Below, in pieces: positions 8,165-14,955 of a stretch of 36,914 nucleotides of DNA (the stretch's first letter is position 1; each line of letters opens with the position of its first letter). The notes below the pieces were generated by a model. It was not told the origin of the DNA. It saw nothing but the letters and a program-made list of their open reading frames with translations, and made no database searches. The position numbers and the translations under genes were made by a program. Origin of the DNA: Spirochaetia bacterium UBA2205 (lineage in GTDB: Bacteria; Spirochaetota; UBA4802; UB4802); contig DCUV01000036.1 in assembly GCA_002328585.1 (NCBI GenBank), forward strand, positions 1-36,914. The letters are read 5' to 3'.

Positions 8165-9373
8165 ATGGATTTTGAAATTTCTGATAAGATGAAATCGATT
8201 TTAGAGCTTATTGATGAATTTGTGGATAAAGAGCTTATCCCTTTAGAGCAGGAGTTTGTAAACAATGATATTAAAGCTATGATGCCAGTTCTGGAAGATA
8301 AAAGAAATATGGTTAAGAAGATGGAGCTATGGGCACCTCAGGTTCCAAAAGAATATGGCGGCATGGGTCTTGACCTGGTAGAGCATGGGCTTGTTTCAGA
8401 ATCACTGGGCAGGACTCCGCTGGGACATTATGTCTTTGGGTGTCAGGCACCGGATGCAGGGAATATCGAAATATTGATTAAATATGCTAATGATGAACAA
8501 CGCGATAAATATTTATTACCGCTAATACAGGGAAAAATACGAAGCTGTTTTTCCATGACCGAAGTTGATTTGCCAGGATCTAATCCGGTATTGCTTGATG
8601 CAACTGCAGTAAAAGACGGCAATCAATATGTAATAAATGGGCACAAGTGGTATTCAACTGCTGCCGATGGTTCTCAATTTTCTATTGTCATGGCTGTCAC
8701 CAATCCTGATGCTCCTGTTTATCTAAGGGCAAGTATGATTATAGTTCCAACAGGTACACAAGGTTTTAATCTGGTACGAAATATTCCAGTTATGGGTCAT
8801 GAGGGCAGCGGTTATTTCAGCCATGGAGAAATTTTATTACAAAACTGTCGGGTACCGATAAAAAATTTACTTGGTCCAGAAGGGCAGGGTTTTGTGATAG
8901 CTCAGGAACGATTAGGTCCCGGGCGGATTCACCACTGCATGCGATGGCTGGGTATATGTAAGAGATCTTTTGATTTAATGTGTTCACGGGCTAACAAGCG
9001 TATTATTGCTCCTGACGGTAAAACTTTAGCTTCCCGGCAGATAATACAGGAATGGGTAGCTGAGTGTGCTGCTGAAATAGAGGCAGCAAGGCTTATGACA
9101 TTGCAGGCTGCGTGGAAGATAGAACACTTAGGACAGAAACAAGCCAGAATAGATGTTTCACTGATAAAATTTTATGTAGCAAATGTAATGCAGAAGGTGG
9201 TGGACAGAGCGCTGCAGGTACATGGTGGTTTGGGCATGACTGATGATACTATTCTTGCATTTTTTTATCGTCATGAACGTGCTTCGCGCATATATGATGG
9301 TGCAGATGAAGTACATAAAACTGCAGTGGCAAAAAGGATATTGTCAGGCTATGAAGGCAGAGAAATCAGATAA
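8165..9373 (+). CDS. Acyl-CoA dehydrogenase, ACAD10/11-like
   Basis: FAD-dependent acyl-CoA dehydrogenase, 402 residues, full-length. Visible blocks: an N-terminal helical domain, CFSMTEVDLPGSNP (FAD/substrate region), GHKWYSTAADGS, GQGFVIAQERLGPGRIHH, QVHGGLGMTDD and RIYDGADEVHKTAVAKRIL. The ending IYDGADEVHK differs from the usual IYEGTxxIQR, so Asp378 occupies the place of the catalytic Glu of medium-chain enzymes. This ending is typical of the ACAD10/ACAD11 group. A good ribosome binding site (TGGAGG) precedes the ATG. The downstream APH-type kinase is the other half of ACAD11, here a separate gene. Electrons should pass to the divergent EtfAB. The hydroxyacyl-CoA substrate is inferred from family and context. 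Confidence 0.92.
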   Translation: MDFEISDKMKSILELIDEFVDKELIPLEQEFVNNDIKAMMPVLEDKRNMVKKMELWAPQVPKEYGGMGLDLVEHGLVSESLGRTPLGHYVFGCQAPDAGNIEILIKYANDEQRDKYLLPLIQGKIRSCFSMTEVDLPGSNPVLLDATAVKDGNQYVINGHKWYSTAADGSQFSIVMAVTNPDAPVYLRASMIIVPTGTQGFNLVRNIPVMGHEGSGYFSHGEILLQNCRVPIKNLLGPEGQGFVIAQERLGPGRIHHCMRWLGICKRSFDLMCSRANKRIIAPDGKTLASRQIIQEWVAECAAEIEAARLMTLQAAWKIEHLGQKQARIDVSLIKFYVANVMQKVVDRALQVHGGLGMTDDTILAFFYRHERASRIYDGADEVHKTAVAKRILSGYEGREIR

Positions 9374-10079
9374 TATCGATGAGTTATTCATTGATAATTA
9401 CAACAATTTCAGGAAGAGTATTAAAATCATTCTGGATGACATTGTCACCAAACTGTATGATGATAATAAACAGCTTATCAAAGTTAAAAAGTCAGATCAA
9501 TCCATACATAATCTTAAAAGGATTATAAATACTGCTATTAGTATAAGTAATAAAAAAGGGTATTCTGCAATGAGTATGCGGGAGCTCTCACATGCTTCAT
9601 CGTTAAGCATAGGAGCTCTCTATTCTTATTTCCCATCTAAAGATGAACTTTTGCATATCATTCAACAGTATGGACGTGCTGCTGTTGAAAAAACATTATC
9701 AGGTGCATTAAGCAATGCATTATCCACAAAAGATAAATTATATAATTTTATTCATGCACATATATTTATCAGTGAAGCATTAAAGGACTGGTTTTATTTT
9801 TCATATATGGAAACACGATATTTTACGGGGGTTGAATATAATAAAACTATCGAAAGTGAGCTTTTTACAGAATCATTGATTGATAGTATTATAAAAGATG
9901 GAATAAAAAAAAGTGAATGCAAATCCAATTTAAATAGTTCATTGATTGCATCAGTAACTAAAGCAATGATGCAGGATTGGTATCTTAAGCGTTGGAAATA
10001 CAAAAGAAGAAATATAATACCCGAAGAATATGCATTGGAATGTTTTAATATTATTTATAACTATATACATCAAGGGTAG
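9351..10079 (+). CDS. TetR-family transcriptional regulator of the acyl-CoA operon
   Basis: I place the start at the ATG at 9351, giving 242 residues and a 23-nt overlap with the dehydrogenase gene; the frame is open further upstream only inside that gene. The helix-turn-helix lies after an unusual 55-residue N-terminal extension: AISISNKKGYSAMSMRELSH, then SLSIGALYSYFPSKDELLH, the standard TetR signature. The C-terminal ligand domain is divergent. Being inside the operon, it is the obvious candidate to bind the palindrome at 7325-7342 and respond to an acyl-CoA or related ligand. The start codon is uncertain, as no strong ribosome binding site is present. Confidence 0.85.
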   Translation: MKAEKSDNIDELFIDNYNNFRKSIKIILDDIVTKLYDDNKQLIKVKKSDQSIHNLKRIINTAISISNKKGYSAMSMRELSHASSLSIGALYSYFPSKDELLHIIQQYGRAAVEKTLSGALSNALSTKDKLYNFIHAHIFISEALKDWFYFSYMETRYFTGVEYNKTIESELFTESLIDSIIKDGIKKSECKSNLNSSLIASVTKAMMQDWYLKRWKYKRRNIIPEEYALECFNIIYNYIHQG

Positions 10080-10160
10080 TTTTTATATAATTTTTTATAA
10101 AAGGATAGGTTGCTGAGATTCAGTGTAAGGCACTCATAGGGGATAAAAATAATTGTCGGC

Positions 10161-10230
10161 AGTCATCCTGAACTCTGATTCAGGATCTGAAGTTACGTAT
10201 CTGGATTACGGGTCAAGCTCGTAATGATAG
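10161..10230. repeat. Double-hairpin intergenic palindromic element
   Basis: Two adjacent hairpins lie in the 144-bp gap between tetR and the kinase: ATCCTGAA (10165-10172) with TTCAGGAT (10179-10186), 6-nt loop; and ATTACGGG (10205-10212) with CTCGTAAT (10218-10225), one G-T pair, 5-nt loop. The GC content is higher than in the surrounding spacer. The sequence type (GTCATCCTGAA..., GATTACGGGTCAAGCTCGTAATGA) resembles dispersed intergenic palindromic repeats known in many bacterial genomes. Only one copy lies in this window, so dispersal is not shown here. Confidence 0.5.
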
Positions 10231-10265
10231 AGGTTGATAATTCTTTTTTCAAAGGAGATTATTTT

Positions 10266-11336
10266 ATGGAAAATTATATAGATAAACCAGCAAATATTCG
10301 TGAAGGTGAAGGCCTTGATCAACAGGTACTATTGGATTATCTTGTTAACAATGTTCCAGATATACAGGGAACTATTGAAATAAAGCAATTTCCAGGTGGT
10401 TTTTCCAACCTAACGTATTTTATCAAAATTGGTGATAGAGAACTGGTATTAAGGAGGCCTCCTTTTGGTAAAAAAGCAAAAACAGCTCATGATATGCATC
10501 GTGAATTTGTAATATTAAAAGCATTGAAGCCGGTATTCCCTTATTGTCCAGCTCCATTAATATATTGTGATGATGAATCCGTTATTGGTGCCCCATTTTA
10601 TGTAATGGAAAGAATTAAAGGCATAATACTACGAAAAGAATTACCACAGGGATTGAGCTATACACCTGGCGAATTTCAATATTTATGTGAGCAGCTGCTG
10701 GATATACAGTGTCTGCTTCATTCTTTACATTATAAAGAGTTAGGACTGGAAAATTTTGGAAAGCCTGATGGTTATATTGAGCGACAGGTACATGGATGGA
10801 TAAATCGTTATAATGATGCTCTGACCCCTGATGCACCGCCATATACCGAAGTCATTAAGTGGCTTAAAGAAAAATTACCTGAAACGCTTACCAGAGCAGC
10901 TATTATTCATAACGACTATAAATTTGACAATGTGGTATTAGACAACACAAATCCTAAAAAGATAATTGGCGTGTTAGATTGGGAAATGGCAACGATTGGG
11001 GACCCTGTCATGGATTTAGGAAACTCACTTGCATACTGGGTGGAAAAAGAAGATCCAGAAGATATGCAACTTATCCGTTTAGTGCCTACCCATCTGGATG
11101 GTACATTAACACGGAAAGAACTGGTCAATAGATACCATGAAAAATCAGGCATAGATATGAGCGATTTTGATTATTACTACTGTTTTGGTTTATTCAGGTT
11201 AGCAGTTATAGCCCAACAAATTTATTATAGGTTTTATCATGGTCAAACTAAAGATAAACGTTTTTCTACCCTGATTTTGGCGGTACAAATACTTGAAAAA
11301 CAGGCTAAACGGGTAATTGAAAAATCACACTTATAG
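10266..11336 (+). CDS. APH-family acyl-CoA kinase, ACAD10/11 N-terminal-domain type
   Basis: Aminoglycoside-phosphotransferase-fold kinase, 356 residues. The start at 10266 has AAAGGAG nine bases upstream; the longer frame from 10224 begins inside the palindromic repeat and is rejected. Motifs: QFPGGFSNLTY (ATP loop), VLRRPPFG, EFVILKAL, FYVMERIKG, the catalytic loop HNDYKFDN (Asp217) and GVLDWEMATIGDPVMDLG (metal-binding Asp238). VLRRPP and GGFSNLTY are hallmarks of the kinase half of ACAD10/11 and of LvaA of the levulinate pathway, which phosphorylate the 4-hydroxyl of acyl-CoAs. With the dehydrogenase it would form a split ACAD11. Aminoglycoside resistance is unlikely from these motifs. 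Confidence 0.9.
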   Translation: MENYIDKPANIREGEGLDQQVLLDYLVNNVPDIQGTIEIKQFPGGFSNLTYFIKIGDRELVLRRPPFGKKAKTAHDMHREFVILKALKPVFPYCPAPLIYCDDESVIGAPFYVMERIKGIILRKELPQGLSYTPGEFQYLCEQLLDIQCLLHSLHYKELGLENFGKPDGYIERQVHGWINRYNDALTPDAPPYTEVIKWLKEKLPETLTRAAIIHNDYKFDNVVLDNTNPKKIIGVLDWEMATIGDPVMDLGNSLAYWVEKEDPEDMQLIRLVPTHLDGTLTRKELVNRYHEKSGIDMSDFDYYYCFGLFRLAVIAQQIYYRFYHGQTKDKRFSTLILAVQILEKQAKRVIEKSHL

Positions 11337-11339
11337 ATT

Positions 11340-12089
11340 TTAATCGGGACTTCTTTCTAATATTTCTTTTGTCAGGTTCATATAATCATCAGCTCCATTG
11401 CTGTTTGGTTTATATTCAAAGATTGTTTTTCCCCAGCTTGGTGCTTCCTGCAACAATACATTTTCACGAATTAATGTCTCAAACAATTTACCGGGCAAAC
11501 GTTTTTTTGTTTCTTCTATTACTTCTACATTTATTTGCTTCTTAGGATTATACATGGTTCCTATTATACCTGTTATTTCTATTTCTTTATTTAATCTGCG
11601 TTTTACCATCTGTACTGCTTCAAAAAGGTTATACATGCCATGGAATGGTAAAAACTGAACCTGTAAGGGAACAAAAATTTCTTTTGCAAAAGCAAGAGCA
11701 TTCAATGTTAAAATTCCTAAAGAGGGTGGGCAATCAATTAAAATGAAATCATAACCAGAAATATCTTCAAGAGCTTCCTTTAACAAAAATTCTTTTGCGG
11801 GAAGTGGAATAAACTCAATATCCTTTAAATCATTTTTAGATGGCAAAATATGCAGACCATTTCTATCAATTAAGATTTCTTTATACGCAATCTCACCCTT
11901 CAGGATATTATATATTGAGTAAGTCAGATTATGTGGATTATAACCAAAATGATAGGTTGACTGGGCTTGATGATCAATATCAATGACAAGAACTTTTTTT
12001 CCTATAATTTGCAACGCTGCGGCAATATTTACCGTACTTGTTGTTTTTCCAACACCTCCTTTGTTATTTGAAATAGCAATTATTCTCAT
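11340..12089 (-). CDS. ParA/Soj-family ATPase without a ParB partner
   Basis: Deviant Walker A SNNKGGVGKTTSTVNIA at the N-terminus, DIDHQAQSTYHFGY (Walker A' region; His replaces the common Pro), Walker B LIDCPPSLGILTLNAL, and the C-terminal block ENVLLQEAPSWGKTIFEY typical of Soj/ParA. The length of 249 is typical of small ParA proteins without a DNA-binding N-terminus. AAGGA lies about eleven bases before the ATG. No parB gene or clear parS site is adjacent, so it may position another cargo (for example chemoreceptors or a pole complex) instead of the chromosome. It is convergent with the kinase gene, with only 3 nt between the stops. Confidence 0.88.
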   Translation of the reverse strand: MRIIAISNNKGGVGKTTSTVNIAAALQIIGKKVLVIDIDHQAQSTYHFGYNPHNLTYSIYNILKGEIAYKEILIDRNGLHILPSKNDLKDIEFIPLPAKEFLLKEALEDISGYDFILIDCPPSLGILTLNALAFAKEIFVPLQVQFLPFHGMYNLFEAVQMVKRRLNKEIEITGIIGTMYNPKKQINVEVIEETKKRLPGKLFETLIRENVLLQEAPSWGKTIFEYKPNSNGADDYMNLTKEILERSPD

Positions 12090-12529
12090 GTGATTAATCC
12101 TTAATATATTTTATACAAGGCATAATTATGACATAGAATAGATATTCTTTTTAATTATCGCACAATTAACAAACGTATTATACTAAAAATTATCAATAAC
12201 CTTCATATATGAATTGCAATGTTGCTATGTTGTTTACAATTATAAAAAAATGATTTTGCCATAATTTTCTACAAACAATAAAAGTAAAGATTAAGGTTGA
12301 GCATTACTCAAGATTAATGTTAAAATTAAAATACAATAAATATTGTATTCCAGTTATGATTAATCAGTATAAAATACAAGTAAAATAATTTTAAGGATAT
12401 ATGGTGGAATATGATTTGATTTATACTATCATTTTTTTAAAATATATTAAATATGTAAAGAATCAATAAAATGACTTATATGTGAATTATAGGTTTTATA
12501 AAAAAAATTAAATAAATTGCAATAAAATG
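12090..12529. other. Intergenic AT-rich stretch, no gene seen
   Basis: About 440 bp between parA and the cold-shock promoter hold no convincing frame. Two small inverted repeats are visible: AGAATAGATATTCT (12135-12148), upstream of parA and possibly an operator, and AATACAATA/TATTGTATT arms with a 2-bp centre at 12330-12349. An 85-codon minus-strand frame (12447-12704) overlaps the cold-shock leader and has no features of a real protein. Confidence 0.5.
12330..12349. repeat. Inverted repeat with 9-bp arms
   Basis: AATACAATA and TATTGTATT flank an AA centre. It could be a protein binding site or an AT-rich hairpin; no partner copy is seen in the window. Confidence 0.35.
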
Positions 12530-12558
12530 TTGACAATAATGAGAAGTAATAGTATATA
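12530..12558 (+). promoter_or_regulatory. Promoter of the cold-shock gene with long leader
   Basis: TTGACA (12530-12535), 17-nt spacer, TATATA (12553-12558). Transcription would start near 12565, leaving an untranslated leader of about 120 nt before the ATG at 12689. Long leaders are typical of cspA-type genes and often mediate temperature-dependent translation. Confidence 0.55.
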
Positions 12559-12688
12559 TGTATAATAGTATGAATTGTATTTCGGTTTTGTCTCTTGTGA
12601 AATTTCAATCTGAAGTTTTTGGAGATTAAAAGCAAAATCAACATACTGAAAGGCTTTACGCCGTATTTTATTTTTAAGGAGTTTTCAC

Positions 12689-12889
12689 ATGCCCAAAGGT
12701 ACAATTAAGTGGTTCAACGAAAAAAAAGGTTTTGGATTTATTTCCAAAGAAGACGGTAGTGATGTTTTTGTGCATTATACCGGTATTATAGGCAACGGTT
12801 TCAGGACATTAAAAGAAGGACAAAGGGTTGAATTCGAGATCGAAAGCAGCGATAAAGGTCCGCGGGCTGTTTCCGTTAAAGCGATATAA
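12689..12889 (+). CDS. CspA-family cold-shock protein
   Basis: Small single-domain OB-fold nucleic-acid-binding protein of 66 residues, the usual CspA length. RNP1 is KGFGFI and RNP2 is DVFVHY; the start GTIKWFNEKKGFGF and the end GPRAVSVKAI are classic. It binds single-stranded RNA/DNA as an RNA chaperone. An AAGGAG site precedes the ATG. The gene stands alone, with its own promoter, long leader and strong terminator. Which csp paralogue it is cannot be told from sequence. Confidence 0.96.
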   Translation: MPKGTIKWFNEKKGFGFISKEDGSDVFVHYTGIIGNGFRTLKEGQRVEFEIESSDKGPRAVSVKAI

Positions 12890-12920
12890 TGAAGTATTCA
12901 TTTTAGAAAACCACTTTGTA

Positions 12921-12949
12921 AAAAGCCGCCTTTTGGCGGCTTTTTTTTT
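12921..12949 (+). terminator. Rho-independent terminator of the cold-shock gene
   Basis: AAAAGCCGCC and GGCGGCTTTT form a 10-bp stem with a TTTT loop, followed by a run of T (to 12949). It ends just before the stop of the convergent tetR gene and, being A/T flanked on both sides, could work in both directions. Confidence 0.92.
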
Positions 12950-12964
12950 AATTATTATATCATT

Positions 12965-13618
12965 TTAATTTTTTAATGCCTTTTCCGTTTCACATAAAAA
13001 TGTTTCAAAAAGTTCTTCATGGTCTATGCCGTATGCTTCTTGAAAAAAGTCTTTTCGTATCATTATAATCTGAGTGATACCAAAAACCTGCCCCCATAAT
13101 ATGAGCATTAATTGTTTTGGTGTTAATGTTGTTTTGATGATTCCGTCATTAATACTATATTCAATAGCTTTTATTATCAATTCAGTATCACTATCTGCAA
13201 TTTTTTGACACTCAAGCTTATAGAAGCTCATTGCATTGCTGTTGGTTACCGGATAATACATGCAATTGCGAGCTTCATATGTCATGATAAGATTAAAATA
13301 ATCAGGATATTTCAAAAAAAAATTATAGAATGCCTTTCCCATACTATATAATCTTGTATGACCTTCTAATGGATAGTTGAATGCCTCTTCCAATTTTTCA
13401 TTAAATAATTTTAATCCATTTAATGCAACAGCTAAAAACAGCTCTTCTTTATCTTTGAAATAGTGATATAAAGTACGTTTATTATATCCTGCTAAATGGG
13501 CAATTTCATCTATAGTGGTTGCATCAAATCCCCTGGTAAAAAACAATTTCTGTGCTATTTCAATGATTCTGGTTGTACGTTGTTCTTTGTCCCATTTTAT
13601 TCTTTCTTCTTTTTTCAT
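12965..13618 (-). CDS. TetR-family repressor, likely of the adjacent DUF819/S1P-lyase operon
   Basis: 217 residues, normal TetR size. The helix-turn-helix is near the N-terminus: IIEIAQKLFFTRGFDATTID, EIAHLAGYNKRTLYHYF, KDKEELF. The C-terminal ligand-binding domain is not assignable to a subfamily. It is transcribed away from the DUF819 gene across a 141-bp region that holds two copies of the palindrome TTCACTATAGTGAA. The obvious model is repression of the neighbour operon and of itself. AAAGGA lies about 15 nt before the ATG, so translation initiation looks weak, which suits a repressor. Confidence 0.9.
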   Translation of the reverse strand: MKKEERIKWDKEQRTTRIIEIAQKLFFTRGFDATTIDEIAHLAGYNKRTLYHYFKDKEELFLAVALNGLKLFNEKLEEAFNYPLEGHTRLYSMGKAFYNFFLKYPDYFNLIMTYEARNCMYYPVTNSNAMSFYKLECQKIADSDTELIIKAIEYSINDGIIKTTLTPKQLMLILWGQVFGITQIIMIRKDFFQEAYGIDHEELFETFLCETEKALKN

Positions 13619-13702
13619 AGCTGTAACTTTAAATTCCTTTACGTCATTAATAATCTGGTATTAAAAAAAATCTTCATGGTATATATGTCAAACAAAAAAA
13701 AG

Positions 13703-13731
13703 TTGACAATTTCACTATAGTGAAATATTAT
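13703..13731 (+). promoter_or_regulatory. Promoter of the DUF819/S1P-lyase operon, overlapped by operator 1
   Basis: TTGACA (13703-13708), 17-nt spacer, TATTAT (13726-13731). The first palindrome fills the whole spacer, so a bound repressor would exclude RNA polymerase. The reverse of the -35 region offers a TTGTCA for the divergent tetR promoter, less certain. Confidence 0.7.
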
Positions 13732-13744
13732 TCACTATAGTGAA
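13709..13744. promoter_or_regulatory. Twin palindromic operators, TTCACTATAGTGAA x2
   Basis: The 14-bp perfect palindrome TTCACTATAGTGAA occurs at 13711-13724 (extended to an 18-bp palindrome, 13709-13726) and again at 13731-13744. The centres are 20 bp apart, about two helical turns, so two dimers could bind the same face. The first covers the -35/-10 spacer, the second the expected transcription start. This is a textbook TetR repression layout; the divergent tetR at 12965-13618 is the presumed ligand. Confidence 0.85.
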
Positions 13745-13759
13745 ATATATGGAGGTGGT

Positions 13760-14917
13760 ATGAATACTGCTATCTCATTATTATTGATTTGTTTTTACCT
13801 TTTTATTCCGGCGCTCATCATTTACGTATGCTATAAATTCCCATCAATTAATAAAATAGGTGCTGTATTGTTATGTTATATTGCTGGCATCACTATGGGA
13901 AATATAGGCATATTGCCTGAACAGGCAAAGTCTATACAGGATATAAGCTCCAACATAACTATCATTTTAGGTTTGCCAATGCTCCTCTTCACAATAAATA
14001 TTAAAACATGGTTCAGGTTAGCCGGTAAAGCATTACTGGCGTTTACACTGGAGTGTATTGCGGTAGTTATTGTTGTATTTGCTGGATATTTACTGTTAAG
14101 GCATATAATTCCTGATGCATGGAAGATTGCCGGGATGCTTTTAGGGGTATATACAGGCGGAACGCCAAATTTAGCTGCCATTAAAGAAGCATTCAACGTT
14201 GATTCAACAACTTTTGTAATTGTCCACACCTATGACACTGTCCTTTCAATGATATACATTATATTTTTAGTAACTATCGCACAAAAACTTTTTTTAAAAT
14301 TTTTACCGCCTTTTAAAGTAATAAATAATGAAGAAGATAAAAATGCAAAGACTGGTGAAGATATTAGATTGTATGGCGATATCTTTTCCAAAAATATTTT
14401 AAAAAATCTGGTTATAGCTTTGCTTTTATCAATTGCAGTGGTTGCAATTTCACTGGGTATTGCAGGTCTGTTGCCCAATCAATATCAAACGATGGTTGTC
14501 ATTTTGGCAGTAACAACAATAGCAATTTTGCTATCCCTTATTCCGTATGTGCATAATCTTAAACGTACATTTCAGTTTGGGATGTACCTTATTTATATTT
14601 TCTGTACTATTGTTGGTTCGATGGTAAATGTGGATAATCTTATCCATATAAATATACCGCTATTGTTTTATGTGTTTTTAGCAATTTTTGGGAGTTTATT
14701 GGTGCATGGTATATTGTGTAAGATTTTTTCCATTGATACTGATACCTATATTATCACTTCGGTTGCCGGCATATGCTCGCCTCCATTTGTTCCAGTGGTT
14801 GCCGATGCACTCCACAATAAATACATTCTTTTGTCCGGTATTACTACCGGTGTTATTGGCTATGCCATTGGCAATTATCTTGGAATAACATTGGGATATA
14901 TTTTCAGTTCTATATAG
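13760..14917 (+). CDS. DUF819 (YjcL-like) integral membrane protein
   Basis: 385 residues with about ten hydrophobic helices and a charged cytoplasmic loop near residues 185-215. The conserved block GVYTGGTPNLAAIKEAF (about residues 131-147) and a second conserved half with ICSPPFVPVVADAL identify the DUF819/YjcL family, which has an inverted-repeat transporter-like plan. Substrate unknown. GGAGG stands 4-5 bases before the ATG. It is the first gene of an operon with the S1P-lyase-like enzyme, 38 nt downstream, both under the twin operators; this suggests transport of the enzyme's substrate or product, an inference only. Confidence 0.85.
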   Translation: MNTAISLLLICFYLFIPALIIYVCYKFPSINKIGAVLLCYIAGITMGNIGILPEQAKSIQDISSNITIILGLPMLLFTINIKTWFRLAGKALLAFTLECIAVVIVVFAGYLLLRHIIPDAWKIAGMLLGVYTGGTPNLAAIKEAFNVDSTTFVIVHTYDTVLSMIYIIFLVTIAQKLFLKFLPPFKVINNEEDKNAKTGEDIRLYGDIFSKNILKNLVIALLLSIAVVAISLGIAGLLPNQYQTMVVILAVTTIAILLSLIPYVHNLKRTFQFGMYLIYIFCTIVGSMVNVDNLIHINIPLLFYVFLAIFGSLLVHGILCKIFSIDTDTYIITSVAGICSPPFVPVVADALHNKYILLSGITTGVIGYAIGNYLGITLGYIFSSI

Positions 14918-14955
14918 ATAAGCAGTATTATAATTATTATTAAAGGAGGTATTGT

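Noticed and set aside
10266..11336. Aminoglycoside resistance kinase
   Set aside because: The APH fold is right, but VLRRPP, GGFSNLTY and the operon with an acyl-CoA dehydrogenase point to the ACAD10/11 type.
12447..12704. 85-codon minus-strand frame over the cold-shock leader
   Set aside because: It runs opposite a clear promoter and leader, is rich in Tyr/Phe/Ile/Asn as expected of AT-rich noise, and has no initiation site.
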